DNA of 64,000 bases from Falsiroseomonas frigidaquae (GCF_012163145.1 NZ_JAAVTX010000002.1:894132-958131), one strand, 5' to 3'; shown: positions 9,065 through 19,058, counted from the first letter of the stretch. Notes: a model not told the origin generated them from the letters alone. Numbers and translations are program-made.

Positions 9065-10088
9065 GCAGGCCCTTGCTGGTGGAGTACTCGAAATGCAGCG
9101 CCTCCCCCGGGAAGATCCGCGGGTGGATGGCATGCGCCGCCATCGCCGCCTCCGAGAAGCCCTGCAGGATCAGCTTCAGCTTGCCGGGATAGGTGGCGAT
9201 GTCGCCAATGGCATGCACGCCGGGGATATTGGTGGCGCAGGTCGCGGGCTCCACGGTGATGTGGCTGCGGTCCAGGCCGAGGCCCCATTCGGCGATCGGG
9301 CCGAGTTCCATGGACAGGCCGAAGAAGGCCAGCAGGTGGTCCGCCGGCACCGTCTTCACCTCGCCCTTCAGCGTGGCCAGCGACACGCCGGTCAGCACGC
9401 CGCCTTCGCCTTCCAGCCCGTGCAGCTGGTAGGGGATCGCCAGCTCGATCTCGCCCCGCTCCGCCGCCTGCTTGAGCTGCGCGGCACTTTCCGGGGCGCA
9501 GCGGAACTTGTCCCGCCGGTGCACCACCGTCACATGGGCGGCCACCTGCTTCAGGCTCAGCGCCCAATCCACCGCGCTGTCGCCGCCGCCGGCGATGACC
9601 ACGCGCTTGCCGCGGAATTCCTCGCGCTTGCTGACCAGGTAGCGCACCCCGCCCGTCGCCTCGAATTCCGGCAGGCGTTCCAGCGGCGGGCGATTCGGGC
9701 CGAAGGCGCCGGCGCCGGCGGCCAGGATCACGGCGCGGCAGGTGATGACATCGCCCTCGCTGGTGGTCAGCACCAGCTTTTCGCCGTCCTGCCGCAGGCC
9801 ATCGACGCGGCGGCCGAGCATCAGCATCGGGTTGAAGGGCGCGCATTGCTTGTGCAGCGCGGCGATCAGGTCGGCGCCGGCGATCTCGGGGTGCGCCGGG
9901 ATGTCGAAGATCGGCTTTTCGGGATACAGCGCACTGCACTGGCCGCCGATCTCGCCCAGCGCGTCCACCACCACCGTCTTCATCCGCAGCATGCCGCATT
10001 CGAACACGGCGAAGAGCCCGACCGGACCCGCGCCGATGATCGCCACATCCGTCTCGACAACCGCCGGCATCTCGCCCTCGCTTCCCAT
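9051..10088 (-). CDS. Ferredoxin/flavodoxin-NADP(+) reductase, thioredoxin-reductase-like type
   Basis: The 345-residue flavoprotein has an FAD site at the N-terminus (IIGAGPVGLFAVFECGM), an NADPH site GGGDSAVDWAL near the middle and the C-terminal FAD contact GDIATYPGK. There is no CxxC redox pair, which separates it from true thioredoxin reductase and matches the YumC-type FNRs. It should pass electrons between NADPH and ferredoxin or flavodoxin. ATG 10088 is chosen. ATG 10070 would remove six residues and is equally possible. The C-terminus lies in an 18-bp tandem repeat. Confidence 0.9.
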   Translation of the reverse strand: MGSEGEMPAVVETDVAIIGAGPVGLFAVFECGMLRMKTVVVDALGEIGGQCSALYPEKPIFDIPAHPEIAGADLIAALHKQCAPFNPMLMLGRRVDGLRQDGEKLVLTTSEGDVITCRAVILAAGAGAFGPNRPPLERLPEFEATGGVRYLVSKREEFRGKRVVIAGGGDSAVDWALSLKQVAAHVTVVHRRDKFRCAPESAAQLKQAAERGEIELAIPYQLHGLEGEGGVLTGVSLATLKGEVKTVPADHLLAFFGLSMELGPIAEWGLGLDRSHITVEPATCATNIPGVHAIGDIATYPGKLKLILQGFSEAAMAAHAIHPRIFPGEALHFEYSTSKGLPVPG

Positions 10089-10200
10089 GCTGCGCGGGTG
10101 CTTGGACCAAGGCGGCCGAGGGATCAAGCCGTGCCTCGGGCCGGCAATCAAGGCCGCGTCTTGTGCGCCGCAGTGGGGCCGGGGCAGATTGCCGCCGCGC

Positions 10201-10683
10201 ATGTCCCCCATCCTGACCCTTGCCCTGGCCGACGAGGCCGCCACCGCGGCGCTGGCCGCGCGCCTGGCCGCCCTTGCGCGGCCGGGCGATGCGCTGCTGC
10301 TGGAAGGCCCGCTGGGCGCCGGCAAATCCGCCTTCGCCCGCGCCTTCCTGCGCGCCGCCAGCGGTGATCCGGCGCTGGAAGTGCCATCCCCCACCTTCAC
10401 GCTGGTGCAATCCTACGACCTGCCCGCCGGCCCCGCCTTCCATTTCGACCTCTGGCGCCTGGACGGGCCGGAAGGGCTGGACGAACTGGGCTGGGACGAA
10501 GCGCGGGAGGGGATCTGCCTGATCGAATGGCCCGACCGGCTCGGCCCCCTGAGGCCGGCGGAGGCGCTGACCATCACGCTCGCACCCGGTGCGACGGAGA
10601 CATCCCGCGTCGCGACGCTGACCGGCTGGGCCGGCCGATTGCCCGGACGATTGCCCAGACGATTGCAAGGACTCGACAAATGA
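10201..10683 (+). CDS. tsaE: tRNA threonylcarbamoyladenosine biosynthesis ATPase TsaE
   Basis: This is a 160-residue P-loop protein with Walker A GPLGAGKSAFAR (about residues 39-50) and the TsaE signature PSPTFTLVQSY. It works with TsaB, TsaC and TsaD to form t6A37 in tRNAs that read ANN codons. The C-terminal 12 residues come from a 12-bp direct repeat (10636-10671) encoding GRLP-GRLP-RRLQ, which is outside the conserved fold. Its stop overlaps the ATG of the next gene. tsaE followed by a kinase gene and a nucleotidyltransferase gene is a standard alphaproteobacterial order. Confidence 0.93.
   Translation: MSPILTLALADEAATAALAARLAALARPGDALLLEGPLGAGKSAFARAFLRAASGDPALEVPSPTFTLVQSYDLPAGPAFHFDLWRLDGPEGLDELGWDEAREGICLIEWPDRLGPLRPAEALTITLAPGATETSRVATLTGWAGRLPGRLPRRLQGLDK
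10636..10671 (+). repeat. 12-bp direct repeat, three copies, in the tsaE 3' end
   Basis: Units start at 10636, 10648 and 10660 (cgattgccc-g/a-ga, with the last unit diverged). The length is a multiple of three, so the tsaE frame is preserved, and the repeat encodes the tail after the conserved ATPase fold. Confidence 0.8.
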
Positions 10684-11675
10684 AGGCGGAGGCAGTCGCC
10701 TTCCTGGCGGAAAACGGCTTCGCGGCGGCGGAGCGCCAGCCCTTGCCGGCGGATGCCTCGTTCCGCCGCTACACGAGGCTGGCCGGTGGGCCGCGCCCGG
10801 CCCTGCTGATGGAGGCGCCGCCGCCGCAGGAGGATCTCGGCCCCTACATCGCCATCGCCGCGCATCTGAAGGCGGCCGGGCTTTCGGCGCCGGAGGTTCT
10901 GGCGGCGGACCCGCGCCAGGGCTTCGCCCTCATCGAGGATTTCGGCGCGCGCACCATGGCGCAGCTTCTGGATGCGGGGGCGGAGCCGGCGCCGCATTAT
11001 CTGGCAGCCACAGCCGCCCTGGCCCGGCTGCACGCCGTGCCGCCGCCGGATGGCCTGCCGGCCTGGGATTCCGTCCGCATGGCCGACACCGCCGCGGCCA
11101 CCTTCCTGGAATGGTGGTGGCCGGCGGCCTTCGGCGATGCGCCATCCGAGGCCATCGGCGCGAAATTCGGCGAGGCGATCCACGCCATGCTGGCGCCCTA
11201 CGCCGCAGCCGGCTTCGTGCACCGGGATTTCTTCCCGGCCAACCTGATGCCGCTGCCGGACCGTGCCCCGCCGGCCGATGTCGGCTTGCTGGATTTCCAG
11301 GACGCGGCGCTGGGCCACCCGGCCTATGACCTCGTCTCGCTGGTCGAGGATGCGCGGCGGGACGTGGACCCGGCGCTGCGCGAGGCCTGCATACGGCGCT
11401 ACCTGGAATTGCGGCCGGAGCTGGATGCGGCGGATTTCCGCGGCGCCATGGCCGCCCATGCGGCGCAGCGCCATCTGCGCGTCGCCTGCCTCTGGGTGCG
11501 GCTGGCGCGGCGGGATGGCAAGCCGCATTACCTGCGCCACGGGCCGCGCTGCTGGGCCCTGCTCGGCCGGGCGCTGCAACACCCGGCGGCTGCACCGCTG
11601 GCGGAATTTCTCGACACGCATGTACCCCCCGCATTGCGCGCCAATCCGGCGGGGCTGGAGACTGAAGCGGCATGA
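10680..11675 (+). CDS. amgK: N-acetylmuramate/N-acetylglucosamine anomeric kinase (AmgK-type)
   Basis: The 331-residue aminoglycoside-phosphotransferase-fold kinase has the catalytic loop VHRDFFPANLM (His181, Asp183) and the metal-binding LLDFQDAALGHPAYDL. In the AmgK-MurU peptidoglycan recycling pathway the enzyme phosphorylates MurNAc or GlcNAc at the anomeric carbon. The next gene is the matching MurU nucleotidyltransferase, with an ATGA overlap. This supports the assignment over the generic 'phosphotransferase'. The pathway lets cells bypass MurA, which is known to reduce fosfomycin sensitivity in Pseudomonas. Confidence 0.88.
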   Translation: MKAEAVAFLAENGFAAAERQPLPADASFRRYTRLAGGPRPALLMEAPPPQEDLGPYIAIAAHLKAAGLSAPEVLAADPRQGFALIEDFGARTMAQLLDAGAEPAPHYLAATAALARLHAVPPPDGLPAWDSVRMADTAAATFLEWWWPAAFGDAPSEAIGAKFGEAIHAMLAPYAAAGFVHRDFFPANLMPLPDRAPPADVGLLDFQDAALGHPAYDLVSLVEDARRDVDPALREACIRRYLELRPELDAADFRGAMAAHAAQRHLRVACLWVRLARRDGKPHYLRHGPRCWALLGRALQHPAAAPLAEFLDTHVPPALRANPAGLETEAA

Positions 11676-12400
11676 TCGCCCTGACCCACGCCATGGTGCT
11701 CGCCGCCGGGCTCGGCACGCGGATGCGGCCGCTGACCGACGACCGGCCCAAGCCGCTGCTGATGCTGGAGGGCCGGTCCCTGCTGCACCATGCGCTGGAC
11801 CGGCTGCGCGATGCCGGCGTGCAGCATCACGTGGTGAACGCCCATTGGTTCGCCGACCAGGTGGCGGAGGCCGTCGCCGCGCATGACGCACCGGACCGCA
11901 CGGTGCTGCGGGAAGACGTGCTGCTGGAGACCGGCGGCGGCGTCGCCAATGCCCTGCCACATCTGGGCGATGGCCCCTTCGCCGTGGTCAATGGCGATGC
12001 CTTCTGGCTCGACGGCCCGACCCCTGCTTTGGCCCGGCTGGCCGCGAATTTCGACCCCGAGAGCATGGACGCGCTGCTGCTGCTGGTCCGTACTGCCCAG
12101 GTGGATGGGGAGGCCGGTCGCGGCGACTTCATGCTGGACCCGATGGGCCGCGCGCGGCGGCTGAAGGAGCGGGAGATCTCCCCCTACCTGTTCGGCGGCG
12201 TGCAGATCCTGTCCCCGGCACTGTTCAAGGACGTGCCGGAGGGGCCGTTCAGCCTGAACCTGCTGTATGACCGCGCCATCGAGAACGGGCGCCTGTACGG
12301 GCTGGTGCATGACGGCGCCTGGTTCCACCTCTCCACCCCGCGGGACCTGGACCGGGCGGAGACGATGCTGCGGGCGGGAATGCTGACGGCGCTGTTCTGA
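11672..12400 (+). CDS. murU: N-acetylmuramate-1-phosphate uridylyltransferase (MurU-type)
   Basis: The 242-residue nucleotidyltransferase has the sugar-nucleotide signature LAAGLGTRMRPLTDDRPKPLL at its N-terminus and the VNGDAFW metal site in the middle. It should convert MurNAc-1-phosphate to UDP-MurNAc, the second dedicated step after AmgK. It overlaps amgK by 4 bases and is followed by addB after 55 bases. A role as an ordinary sugar-phosphate nucleotidyltransferase is the alternative, but the AmgK neighbour makes MurU more likely. Confidence 0.88.
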   Translation: MIALTHAMVLAAGLGTRMRPLTDDRPKPLLMLEGRSLLHHALDRLRDAGVQHHVVNAHWFADQVAEAVAAHDAPDRTVLREDVLLETGGGVANALPHLGDGPFAVVNGDAFWLDGPTPALARLAANFDPESMDALLLLVRTAQVDGEAGRGDFMLDPMGRARRLKEREISPYLFGGVQILSPALFKDVPEGPFSLNLLYDRAIENGRLYGLVHDGAWFHLSTPRDLDRAETMLRAGMLTALF

Positions 12401-12455
12401 TCCCGCTTCGGGCGCTGGACCGAACCCGCGCCAGCCGGTAGCGTTGGAACGGAAC

Positions 12456-15400
12456 ATGAATCTCTTCGACATCCCGGCCGAGCTGCCTTTCCTGGAATGC
12501 CTCGCCGCCGGGGTGCTCGCGGATTTCCGCGACAAGCCGGCGGAGGCGCTGTCCCGCGCCACCATCCTGCTGCCGACGCAGCGTTCCGCGCGCGGGCTGC
12601 GCGATGCCTTCCTCGCCCGGGCGGAAGGGCGCGCGCTGCTGCTGCCGCGGATGCGGGCGCTGGCCGGGCTTTCCACGGAAGACGCCGATGAGCTGGCGCT
12701 GCCGACGCTGCTGGACCTGCCGCCCTCCGTCCCGGCTCTGACCCGGCAGGCGGTGCTGACCAGCCTGGTGATCCGCCTGCCGCCGCGCCATGGCGGCCCC
12801 GGCACGCCCGAACAGGCCTGGTCGCTGGCCGCCGAACTTTCCCGGATCTTCGACGAGATTGCGCTGGAGGAGCCGGATACCGAACTGCTCGCCACCGGCA
12901 GCCCGGCTGATTTCACCGAGACCTGGCTCGGCCGGCTGGAAGACCTGGTGCCGGAATCCCAGGCGACCCATTGGCAGATCACCACCCACTTCCTGCGCGG
13001 CGTCGCCACCGCCTGGGCCGGCTGGCTGGAGAATGAGGGGCTGCTGGATATCGGCCTGCGCCGCGTGCTGGCGCTGCGCGAACAGACCAAGGCGTGGCAG
13101 GAGAGGCCGCCCGAGCACCCCGTGATCGCCGCCGGCATCGGCATCGGCGGCACCATCCCGGCGGCGGTGGAGCTGCTGCGGGTGCTGGCCGGGCTGCCGC
13201 AAGGCGCCGTGGTGCTGCATGGGCTGGACCGCGCGGAGCTGGCCGCGATCTGGGATTCGATCTGCAACTCCCCCACCCACCCCTTCTGCAGCCAGGGCCG
13301 CCTGCTGCACGCCATGGGCGCCGAGCCGCGCCAGGTGCGCCGCTGGCATGGCTGCGCGGAGGCCGCGCCCACCGTCCCCGCCGCCCGCAGCGCCCTGCTG
13401 GAGATGGCGCTGCGCCCACCGGAGGGGATGCAGCCCTGGACGGTCCCCGCGCCCGAGACCTGGGCACCCGGCCTGAATGGCCTGCGCCTGGTCGCGGCGC
13501 CGGAGGCGCAGACGGAAGCCGCCGCCATCGCCCTGCTGCTGCGCGAGGCGCTGGAGACCCGCGGCGCCCGCGCCGCGCTGGTGACGCCCGACCGCGACCT
13601 GGCCCGCCGCGTCTCGGCCGAGCTGGTGCGCCACGGCATCCGCGCCGATGACAGCGCCGGCCAGCCCCTGGCGCAAACGCCCACGGGCGTGTTCCTGCGC
13701 CTGCTGGCCCGCACGGTGGCCGAGGATTTCGCCCCCGTCCCGCTGCTGGCCCTGGCGAAACATCCGCTGTCGGCGGCGGGAATGGACCGCGCCGCCTTCC
13801 TCGATGCCGTGCGGCTGCTGGAACGCCGCGTGCTGCGCGGCCCGCGGCCGCTGGGCGGGCTGGAGGGGCTGGGCCAGGCCATCGCCGCCCTGCCGGAGGA
13901 TGACCGCAAGCCGCCGCTGCTGGCGCTGCATGCCGCACTCGCCGGCGCGCTGGGCGATTTCAGCACCGCCCATGGCGCGGCAAAGCCGCCGGCGGATCTG
14001 CTGGAAGCGCATCTCTCCGCCGCCGAGGCGCTGGCCGCCACGCCCCAGGAACCGGGCGGCCTGCGCCTCTATGCGGCGCAGGAGGGTGAGGTGCTGGCCG
14101 GGCACATGGCCGATCTCGGCCCCGCCATGCGCCATCTGCCGCCGATGGACCCGGCGCTGTGGCCGGCGCTGTTCGAGGCGAGCCTGGAAGGCATCGCCAC
14201 CTACATCGTCCGCCAGCACGGCGCGGCGCATCCGCGCGTGGAAATCCTCGGCCTGCTGGAAGCGCGGCTGCTGTCCTTCGACCGCGTGGTGCTCGGCGCG
14301 CTGGATGAGGGCGTCTGGCCGCTGGCCACCGACCCCGGCCCCTGGATGAGCCGCCCGATGCGCGCGCAGTTCGGCCTGCCGGAGCCGGAGGCACGCATCG
14401 GCCGCGTCTGCATGGACTTTTTTCTGTTTGCCTGCGCGGCGCCGGAGGCGGTGTTTTCACGTGCGGCGCGGCGCGGCGGGTCGCCCACCGTGCCGGCGCG
14501 CTGGCTGACCAGGCTGGAAACCTTCCTGTCCGGCCAAGGGCTGACGCTGCCGGGCAGCGAGGCGGCGCGGATGGCGGCGGCGCTGGACGTGCCGGATCGC
14601 GTCACCCCGGTCTCCCGCCCCGCGCCGCGCCCCACCCTGGCGCAGCGGCCGCGGGAGATTTCGGTGACGGAGGTGGCCGACCTGCTGGCCGACCCCTACG
14701 CCTTCCACGCCAAGCGCATCCTGCGGCTGCGCAAGCTGGATCCGCTGGATGCCGATGTCGGCGCGCTGGATTACGGCATCATCGTCCATGCCGCGCTGTC
14801 CGGCTTCGTCAACGCCATCAGCCGCGCCCCTGGTGGCTGGCCGGGGGAGGAAGCGGCGCTCGAAGCCTGGGGCGAGGCCGCCGCGGCGGCGCTGGTGCTG
14901 CAGGGGCCGCGGCCCTCGCTGGCCGCCTTCTGGCGCCCGCGCCTGGCGCGCATCGGCGCCTTCGTGGTGGGGCTGGAGGCGGAGCGGCGCCAGGGTGGCG
15001 GCATCGCCGGAAGCTGGACGGAGACCGCCGGGCTGCTCGACCTGCAACGGCCGCGCGGCACGGTGCGGCTGAAGGCGCGGGCGGACCGGATCGACCGGCT
15101 GGGCGATGGCAGCCTGGCGATCCTCGACTACAAGACCGGCACCCTGCCGCGCCCCGATGAATTGCAGGATGGCCGCGCCCCGCAATTGCCCCTGGAAGCC
15201 GCCATGGCCGCGGAGGGCGCCTTTGCCGGCGTGCCCGGCGCGCCGGTGCGGGCGCTGACCTACTGGAAGCTCTCGGGCGGTGAGACGGCGGGGGAGGAGA
15301 AGCAGATGTTCTCCGAGCCCGAGGATGTCGCGGAGCTGGCCGGCGCGGCGCTGGAGCGCCTCGGCGCGCTGGTGGACAAGTTCCTGCTCGGCGACGCCGC

Positions 15401-15500
15401 CTTCACCGCCCGGCCGCATCCCGGGCGCAAGACGCGCGGCGGCGACTACGACCATCTGTCCCGCGTCGCGGAATGGGCGGATGCGGAGGGCGAGGAATGA
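12456..15500 (+). CDS. addB: Double-strand break repair protein AddB
   Basis: The 1,014-residue protein is the AddB partner of AddA. The C-terminal nuclease domain shows RADRID and LAILDYKTG (about residues 880-900), the core of the RecB-type PD-(D/E)XK fold. The N-terminal helicase-like half has no usable Walker A, as is typical of alphaproteobacterial AddB. I chose ATG 12456 over the TTG at 12444. The stop overlaps the AddA start (ATGA), so the two subunits are translationally coupled. Confidence 0.93.
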   Translation: MNLFDIPAELPFLECLAAGVLADFRDKPAEALSRATILLPTQRSARGLRDAFLARAEGRALLLPRMRALAGLSTEDADELALPTLLDLPPSVPALTRQAVLTSLVIRLPPRHGGPGTPEQAWSLAAELSRIFDEIALEEPDTELLATGSPADFTETWLGRLEDLVPESQATHWQITTHFLRGVATAWAGWLENEGLLDIGLRRVLALREQTKAWQERPPEHPVIAAGIGIGGTIPAAVELLRVLAGLPQGAVVLHGLDRAELAAIWDSICNSPTHPFCSQGRLLHAMGAEPRQVRRWHGCAEAAPTVPAARSALLEMALRPPEGMQPWTVPAPETWAPGLNGLRLVAAPEAQTEAAAIALLLREALETRGARAALVTPDRDLARRVSAELVRHGIRADDSAGQPLAQTPTGVFLRLLARTVAEDFAPVPLLALAKHPLSAAGMDRAAFLDAVRLLERRVLRGPRPLGGLEGLGQAIAALPEDDRKPPLLALHAALAGALGDFSTAHGAAKPPADLLEAHLSAAEALAATPQEPGGLRLYAAQEGEVLAGHMADLGPAMRHLPPMDPALWPALFEASLEGIATYIVRQHGAAHPRVEILGLLEARLLSFDRVVLGALDEGVWPLATDPGPWMSRPMRAQFGLPEPEARIGRVCMDFFLFACAAPEAVFSRAARRGGSPTVPARWLTRLETFLSGQGLTLPGSEAARMAAALDVPDRVTPVSRPAPRPTLAQRPREISVTEVADLLADPYAFHAKRILRLRKLDPLDADVGALDYGIIVHAALSGFVNAISRAPGGWPGEEAALEAWGEAAAAALVLQGPRPSLAAFWRPRLARIGAFVVGLEAERRQGGGIAGSWTETAGLLDLQRPRGTVRLKARADRIDRLGDGSLAILDYKTGTLPRPDELQDGRAPQLPLEAAMAAEGAFAGVPGAPVRALTYWKLSGGETAGEEKQMFSEPEDVAELAGAALERLGALVDKFLLGDAAFTARPHPGRKTRGGDYDHLSRVAEWADAEGEE

Positions 15501-18500
15501 GCCTGACCCTGACGCCGCGCCAGGAAGCCGAATTCGAACAGGCCCGCGCCTCGGACCCCGCCGCCTCCGCCTGGGTCGGCGCCTCGGCGGGGTCGGGCAA
15601 GACCAAGGTGCTGACCGACCGGGTGCTGCGGCTGCTGCTGGCGCCGGGCACGCGGCCGGGCGCCATTCTCTGCCTCACCTTCACCAAGGCCGCCGCGGCG
15701 GAAATGGCGCATCGCCTGGCGCGCGACCTCGGCCGCTGGGCGGTGGAGCCGGAGGCGAAGCTGGCGGCGCGGCTGGCTTCCCTGCTCGGCCGGGCGCCGG
15801 ACCGGCGGGATTTGGATGCGGCGCGCGGGCTGTTCGCGCGGGTGCTGGACCTGCCGGGCGGCATGCGGATCAGCACCATCCACGCCTTCTGCCAGTCCCT
15901 GCTGCGTGCCTTCCCGCTGGAAGCCGGCCTGGCGCCGCAATTCGGCGTGGTGGAGGAGGCGGATGCCGCAGCCCTGCTGGCCGAGGCGCGGGAAGCGGTG
16001 CTGGTCAGCCCCGCCCAGGCCCCGGCGCTGGAGGCCCTCGCCAGCCTGGTGCCGCCCGATTCCTTCTCCAACCTGGTGCGCGCTTTGGACCGGGACCGGG
16101 AGCGGCTGGGCACCGCGCTGCGGGAGACGGGGTCGCTGGAGGCACTCTGCACCGCCATCGGCTGCCACCTCGACCTGCCGGATGGCGCGGGAGAGGACGC
16201 GCTGGTCGCCGCCGGGGCGCAGGCGGTGGACGAACAGGCGGTGATTGCCGCTCGGCTGCTGCAGGGCAGCCGCAACGAGAATGACCGCAAGCGCGGCGAC
16301 CGGCTGCTGGCCTGGCTGGAACTGCACCCGGCACAGCGCGCCGCGCGCTGGGCGGAATGGACGGAAATCCTGCTGACGCTGGACGGCACGCCGCGCGCCC
16401 GCATGGCCACCAAGGATGTCGGGCCGCGCCAGGCCGAATGCGCCGAAATCCTGCGGCGGGAAGGGGAACGCGTAGCGGCCGTGGAGGGCAGCCGCCGCGC
16501 CAGCCGCCTGCTTGCGGCGACGCGCGCCTTGCTCAGCCTCGGCGCCCCGGTGCTGGAGGGCTACCGCGCCCGGAAGAAGGCGCGCGGGCTGCTGGATTAC
16601 GACGACCTGATCCTCGCCGCGCGGCAGGTGCTGCGCGACCCGGGCAGCGCCTGGGTGCTGTTCAAGCTGGATGGCGGGCTGGACCACCTGCTGCTGGACG
16701 AGGCGCAGGACAGCAACCCGGCGCAATGGGGCATCGCCGCCGCGCTGACCGAGGAGTTCTTCGCGGGCTCCGGCGCCGAAAGGCGCGATGCCACGCGGCG
16801 CACCATCTTCGCGGTGGGTGACGTCAAGCAATCCATCTACGCCTTCCAGGGTGCCGATTCCGCCGGTTTCGCTCGCTGGCAGCGGCATTTCGCCAGCCGC
16901 CTGCAGGCGCTGGGGGAATCGCTGCGCGATGTGCAGCTTCAGGTCTCCTTCCGCTCCACCGCGCCGGTGCTGGCGCTGGCCGATGCGGTGTTTGCCGAGG
17001 GCCCGGCGCGGGACGGCGTGGTGGCGCCGGGCGACACGCTGCGCCACCGCCCGGACCGCATCGGCCAGGCCGGCTGCGTCGAGCTCTGGCCCATGCTGGA
17101 CGGCGCGGAGACCGACCCGCCGCCCCCTTGGGAGGTGCCCGAAACCCCCGCCGCCGCCACCGGCCCGGACGCGCTGCTGGCGGAGGCGCTGGCCGCGCGT
17201 ATCGCCGGCTGGATCGAAACTGGCGAAATGCTGCCCGCCCGCGGCCGGGCCATCCGCGCGGGCGATATCCTGGTGCTGGTCCGCAAACGCTCCGGCGGGC
17301 TGCTGCCGCGGCTGGTCCGCGCGCTGAAGGAGCGCGGGGTGAATGTCGGCGGCACCGACCGCATCCGCCTGGTGGAACAGATCGCGGTCCAGGACCTGCT
17401 GGCGCTGGCCGATGCGCTGCTGCTGCCGGAGGATGACCTGCAACTGGCGGCGGCGCTGAAATCGCCGCTGATCGGGCTGGATGACGACCAGCTTCTGCAC
17501 CTCGCCGCGGGGCGGGAGGGCAGCCTGTGGCGGCAGCTCGCCCTGGCGCGGGGCCAGGCCACACCCGAGGGCGCGGCGGCGGATTTCCTGGCCGGGCTGA
17601 TGTCCCGCGCCGATGTCGTCACCCCGCATGCGCTCTTCGCCGAGATCCTGGGCGAACATCGCGGGCGCCAGAAACTGCTGGCGCGGCTGGGGCCGGATGC
17701 GGCGGATCCGATCGACGAATTCCTGAACGCCGCGCTGGACCATGGCAGCCGCCACCCGCCCAGCCTGCAGGGCTTCGTCGATTGGCTGCGCCGCGGCGGG
17801 GCGGAGGTGAAGCGGGACCAGGAAGCCGCCGGCGATGCCGTGCGCATCATGACCGTGCATGGCGCCAAGGGCTTGCAGGCGCCGGTGGTGATCCTGCCGG
17901 ACACGGTGGGCAGCGGCCGGGACAGCACGGAGGTGCGCTGGGTGATGGAGCAGGGCGCCCCGCCTCTGCCGCTCTGGGCGCCCAACAAGGACCACCACGC
18001 CCCCGCCTTCACGGATCTGCTGGCGCGGGAGAAGGCGGCGCGGGCGGCGGAGGAGCACCGGCTTTTGTATGTCGCGCTGACCCGGGCGGAGGACCGGCTG
18101 CTGGTCTGTGGCTGGCAGCGCAAGCGGCCGAAGGCGCGGGACTTTCCCGAATCCTGCTGGTACGACCTGATCGCGCAAGGATTTTCCCGAATTGGCGCCG
18201 CCGAAGTGCCGCTGGAGGCCCCCGCCGGCTTCGGCTTCGCGGCCACCACGCTGCGCCGGCTGGAAAGCCCGCAGGAGGCGGCGCCGGTGCCGGATGGGCG
18301 GGACAAGCCGCCGGCCGGCCCGGCCGACCTGCCGGATTGGGCCCGCCGCCCGGCCCCGCCGGAGGTGACGGTGGACGCGCTCGCGCCCTCTGCCATCCCT
18401 GGCGAGAACGAGGCCCCCGCCGCCGCCCCGCACGGCGCCTCCGACCCCGGCGGCCAGCGCTTCCGGCGCGGCCGGCTGGTGCATGCGCTGCTGCAGCATC

Positions 18501-18955
18501 TGCCCGAGCGCGCCCCGGCGGAGCGGGAAAAGGCCGCCCAGGCCTTCCTCGCGCGACGCGGCCAGGGGTTGCCCGAGGCGGAGCAGGCGGCGACTCTGGC
18601 GGAGGTGATGGCCCTGCTCACGGCGCCGGCATTCGCCGACGCCTTCGGCCCCGAGAGCCTGGCAGAGGCCCCGATCGCGGGCCAGGTGGGAGACAGGCTG
18701 GTCAGCGGCCAGGTCGACCGGCTGCTGGTGAGCCCCGATCGCGTCCTTGTGCTGGACTACAAGACCAACCGGCCGCCACCGATGGAGGTGTCCGGCGTGC
18801 CAGCGCTGTATCTCCGCCAGATGGCGGCCTACCGCGCCGTGTTGCGCCTGGCCTTCCCGGGGCGGCGCGTGGATTGCGCTTTGGTCTGGACTTTCGGCGC
18901 GCGCCTCATGCCGTTGCCGGAAGGGTTGCTCGACGCGCATGCACCCGGCGCATGA
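15497..18955 (+). CDS. addA: ATP-dependent helicase-nuclease AddA
   Basis: The 1,152-residue UvrD/RecB-type helicase carries a C-terminal nuclease. Visible motifs are Walker A ASAGSGKT (K35), Walker B LLLDEAQDSNP, motif III GDVKQSIYAFQGAD, motif V MTVHGAKGLQAPVV and motif VI YVALTRAEDRLLVCG. The nuclease core is GQVDRLLVSPDRVLVLDYKTN. With AddB it resects double-strand breaks for RecA, as RecBCD does in enterobacteria. A start 24 bases further upstream (15473) is open but would overlap addB more. The ATGA overlap start is preferred. Confidence 0.95.
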   Translation: MSLTLTPRQEAEFEQARASDPAASAWVGASAGSGKTKVLTDRVLRLLLAPGTRPGAILCLTFTKAAAAEMAHRLARDLGRWAVEPEAKLAARLASLLGRAPDRRDLDAARGLFARVLDLPGGMRISTIHAFCQSLLRAFPLEAGLAPQFGVVEEADAAALLAEAREAVLVSPAQAPALEALASLVPPDSFSNLVRALDRDRERLGTALRETGSLEALCTAIGCHLDLPDGAGEDALVAAGAQAVDEQAVIAARLLQGSRNENDRKRGDRLLAWLELHPAQRAARWAEWTEILLTLDGTPRARMATKDVGPRQAECAEILRREGERVAAVEGSRRASRLLAATRALLSLGAPVLEGYRARKKARGLLDYDDLILAARQVLRDPGSAWVLFKLDGGLDHLLLDEAQDSNPAQWGIAAALTEEFFAGSGAERRDATRRTIFAVGDVKQSIYAFQGADSAGFARWQRHFASRLQALGESLRDVQLQVSFRSTAPVLALADAVFAEGPARDGVVAPGDTLRHRPDRIGQAGCVELWPMLDGAETDPPPPWEVPETPAAATGPDALLAEALAARIAGWIETGEMLPARGRAIRAGDILVLVRKRSGGLLPRLVRALKERGVNVGGTDRIRLVEQIAVQDLLALADALLLPEDDLQLAAALKSPLIGLDDDQLLHLAAGREGSLWRQLALARGQATPEGAAADFLAGLMSRADVVTPHALFAEILGEHRGRQKLLARLGPDAADPIDEFLNAALDHGSRHPPSLQGFVDWLRRGGAEVKRDQEAAGDAVRIMTVHGAKGLQAPVVILPDTVGSGRDSTEVRWVMEQGAPPLPLWAPNKDHHAPAFTDLLAREKAARAAEEHRLLYVALTRAEDRLLVCGWQRKRPKARDFPESCWYDLIAQGFSRIGAAEVPLEAPAGFGFAATTLRRLESPQEAAPVPDGRDKPPAGPADLPDWARRPAPPEVTVDALAPSAIPGENEAPAAAPHGASDPGGQRFRRGRLVHALLQHLPERAPAEREKAAQAFLARRGQGLPEAEQAATLAEVMALLTAPAFADAFGPESLAEAPIAGQVGDRLVSGQVDRLLVSPDRVLVLDYKTNRPPPMEVSGVPALYLRQMAAYRAVLRLAFPGRRVDCALVWTFGARLMPLPEGLLDAHAPGA

Positions 18956-18985
18956 CGCCCCGCGCCCGCTGCACTTGGCGCTTGC

Positions 18986-19014
18986 TTGACCCGGGCCGGG
19001 ACCGCCACGATCTT
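18986..19014 (+). promoter_or_regulatory. Candidate sigma-70 promoter for trxA
   Basis: TTGACC at 18986-18991 is followed after 17 bases by GATCTT at 19009-19014, 45 bases before the trxA ATG. The -35 element is good and the -10 element is weak, as is usual in GC-rich alphaproteobacteria. This would give trxA expression independent of addBA. Confidence 0.4.
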
Positions 19015-19058
19015 GCCATCAAAGCGCCAGCCCCCCGCCAGGCGCGCGGAGACTTCCC

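Noticed and set aside
9001-9259. Plus-strand frame through the 18-bp repeats (PVLVPEPVLIPEP)
   Set aside because: It is a product of the repeat itself and then runs antisense through the reductase gene.
15446-18940. 1,164-codon minus-strand frame opposite addA
   Set aside because: Composition is dominated by Arg, Gln, Gly and Ala without motifs, and addA on the plus strand has every helicase and nuclease motif.
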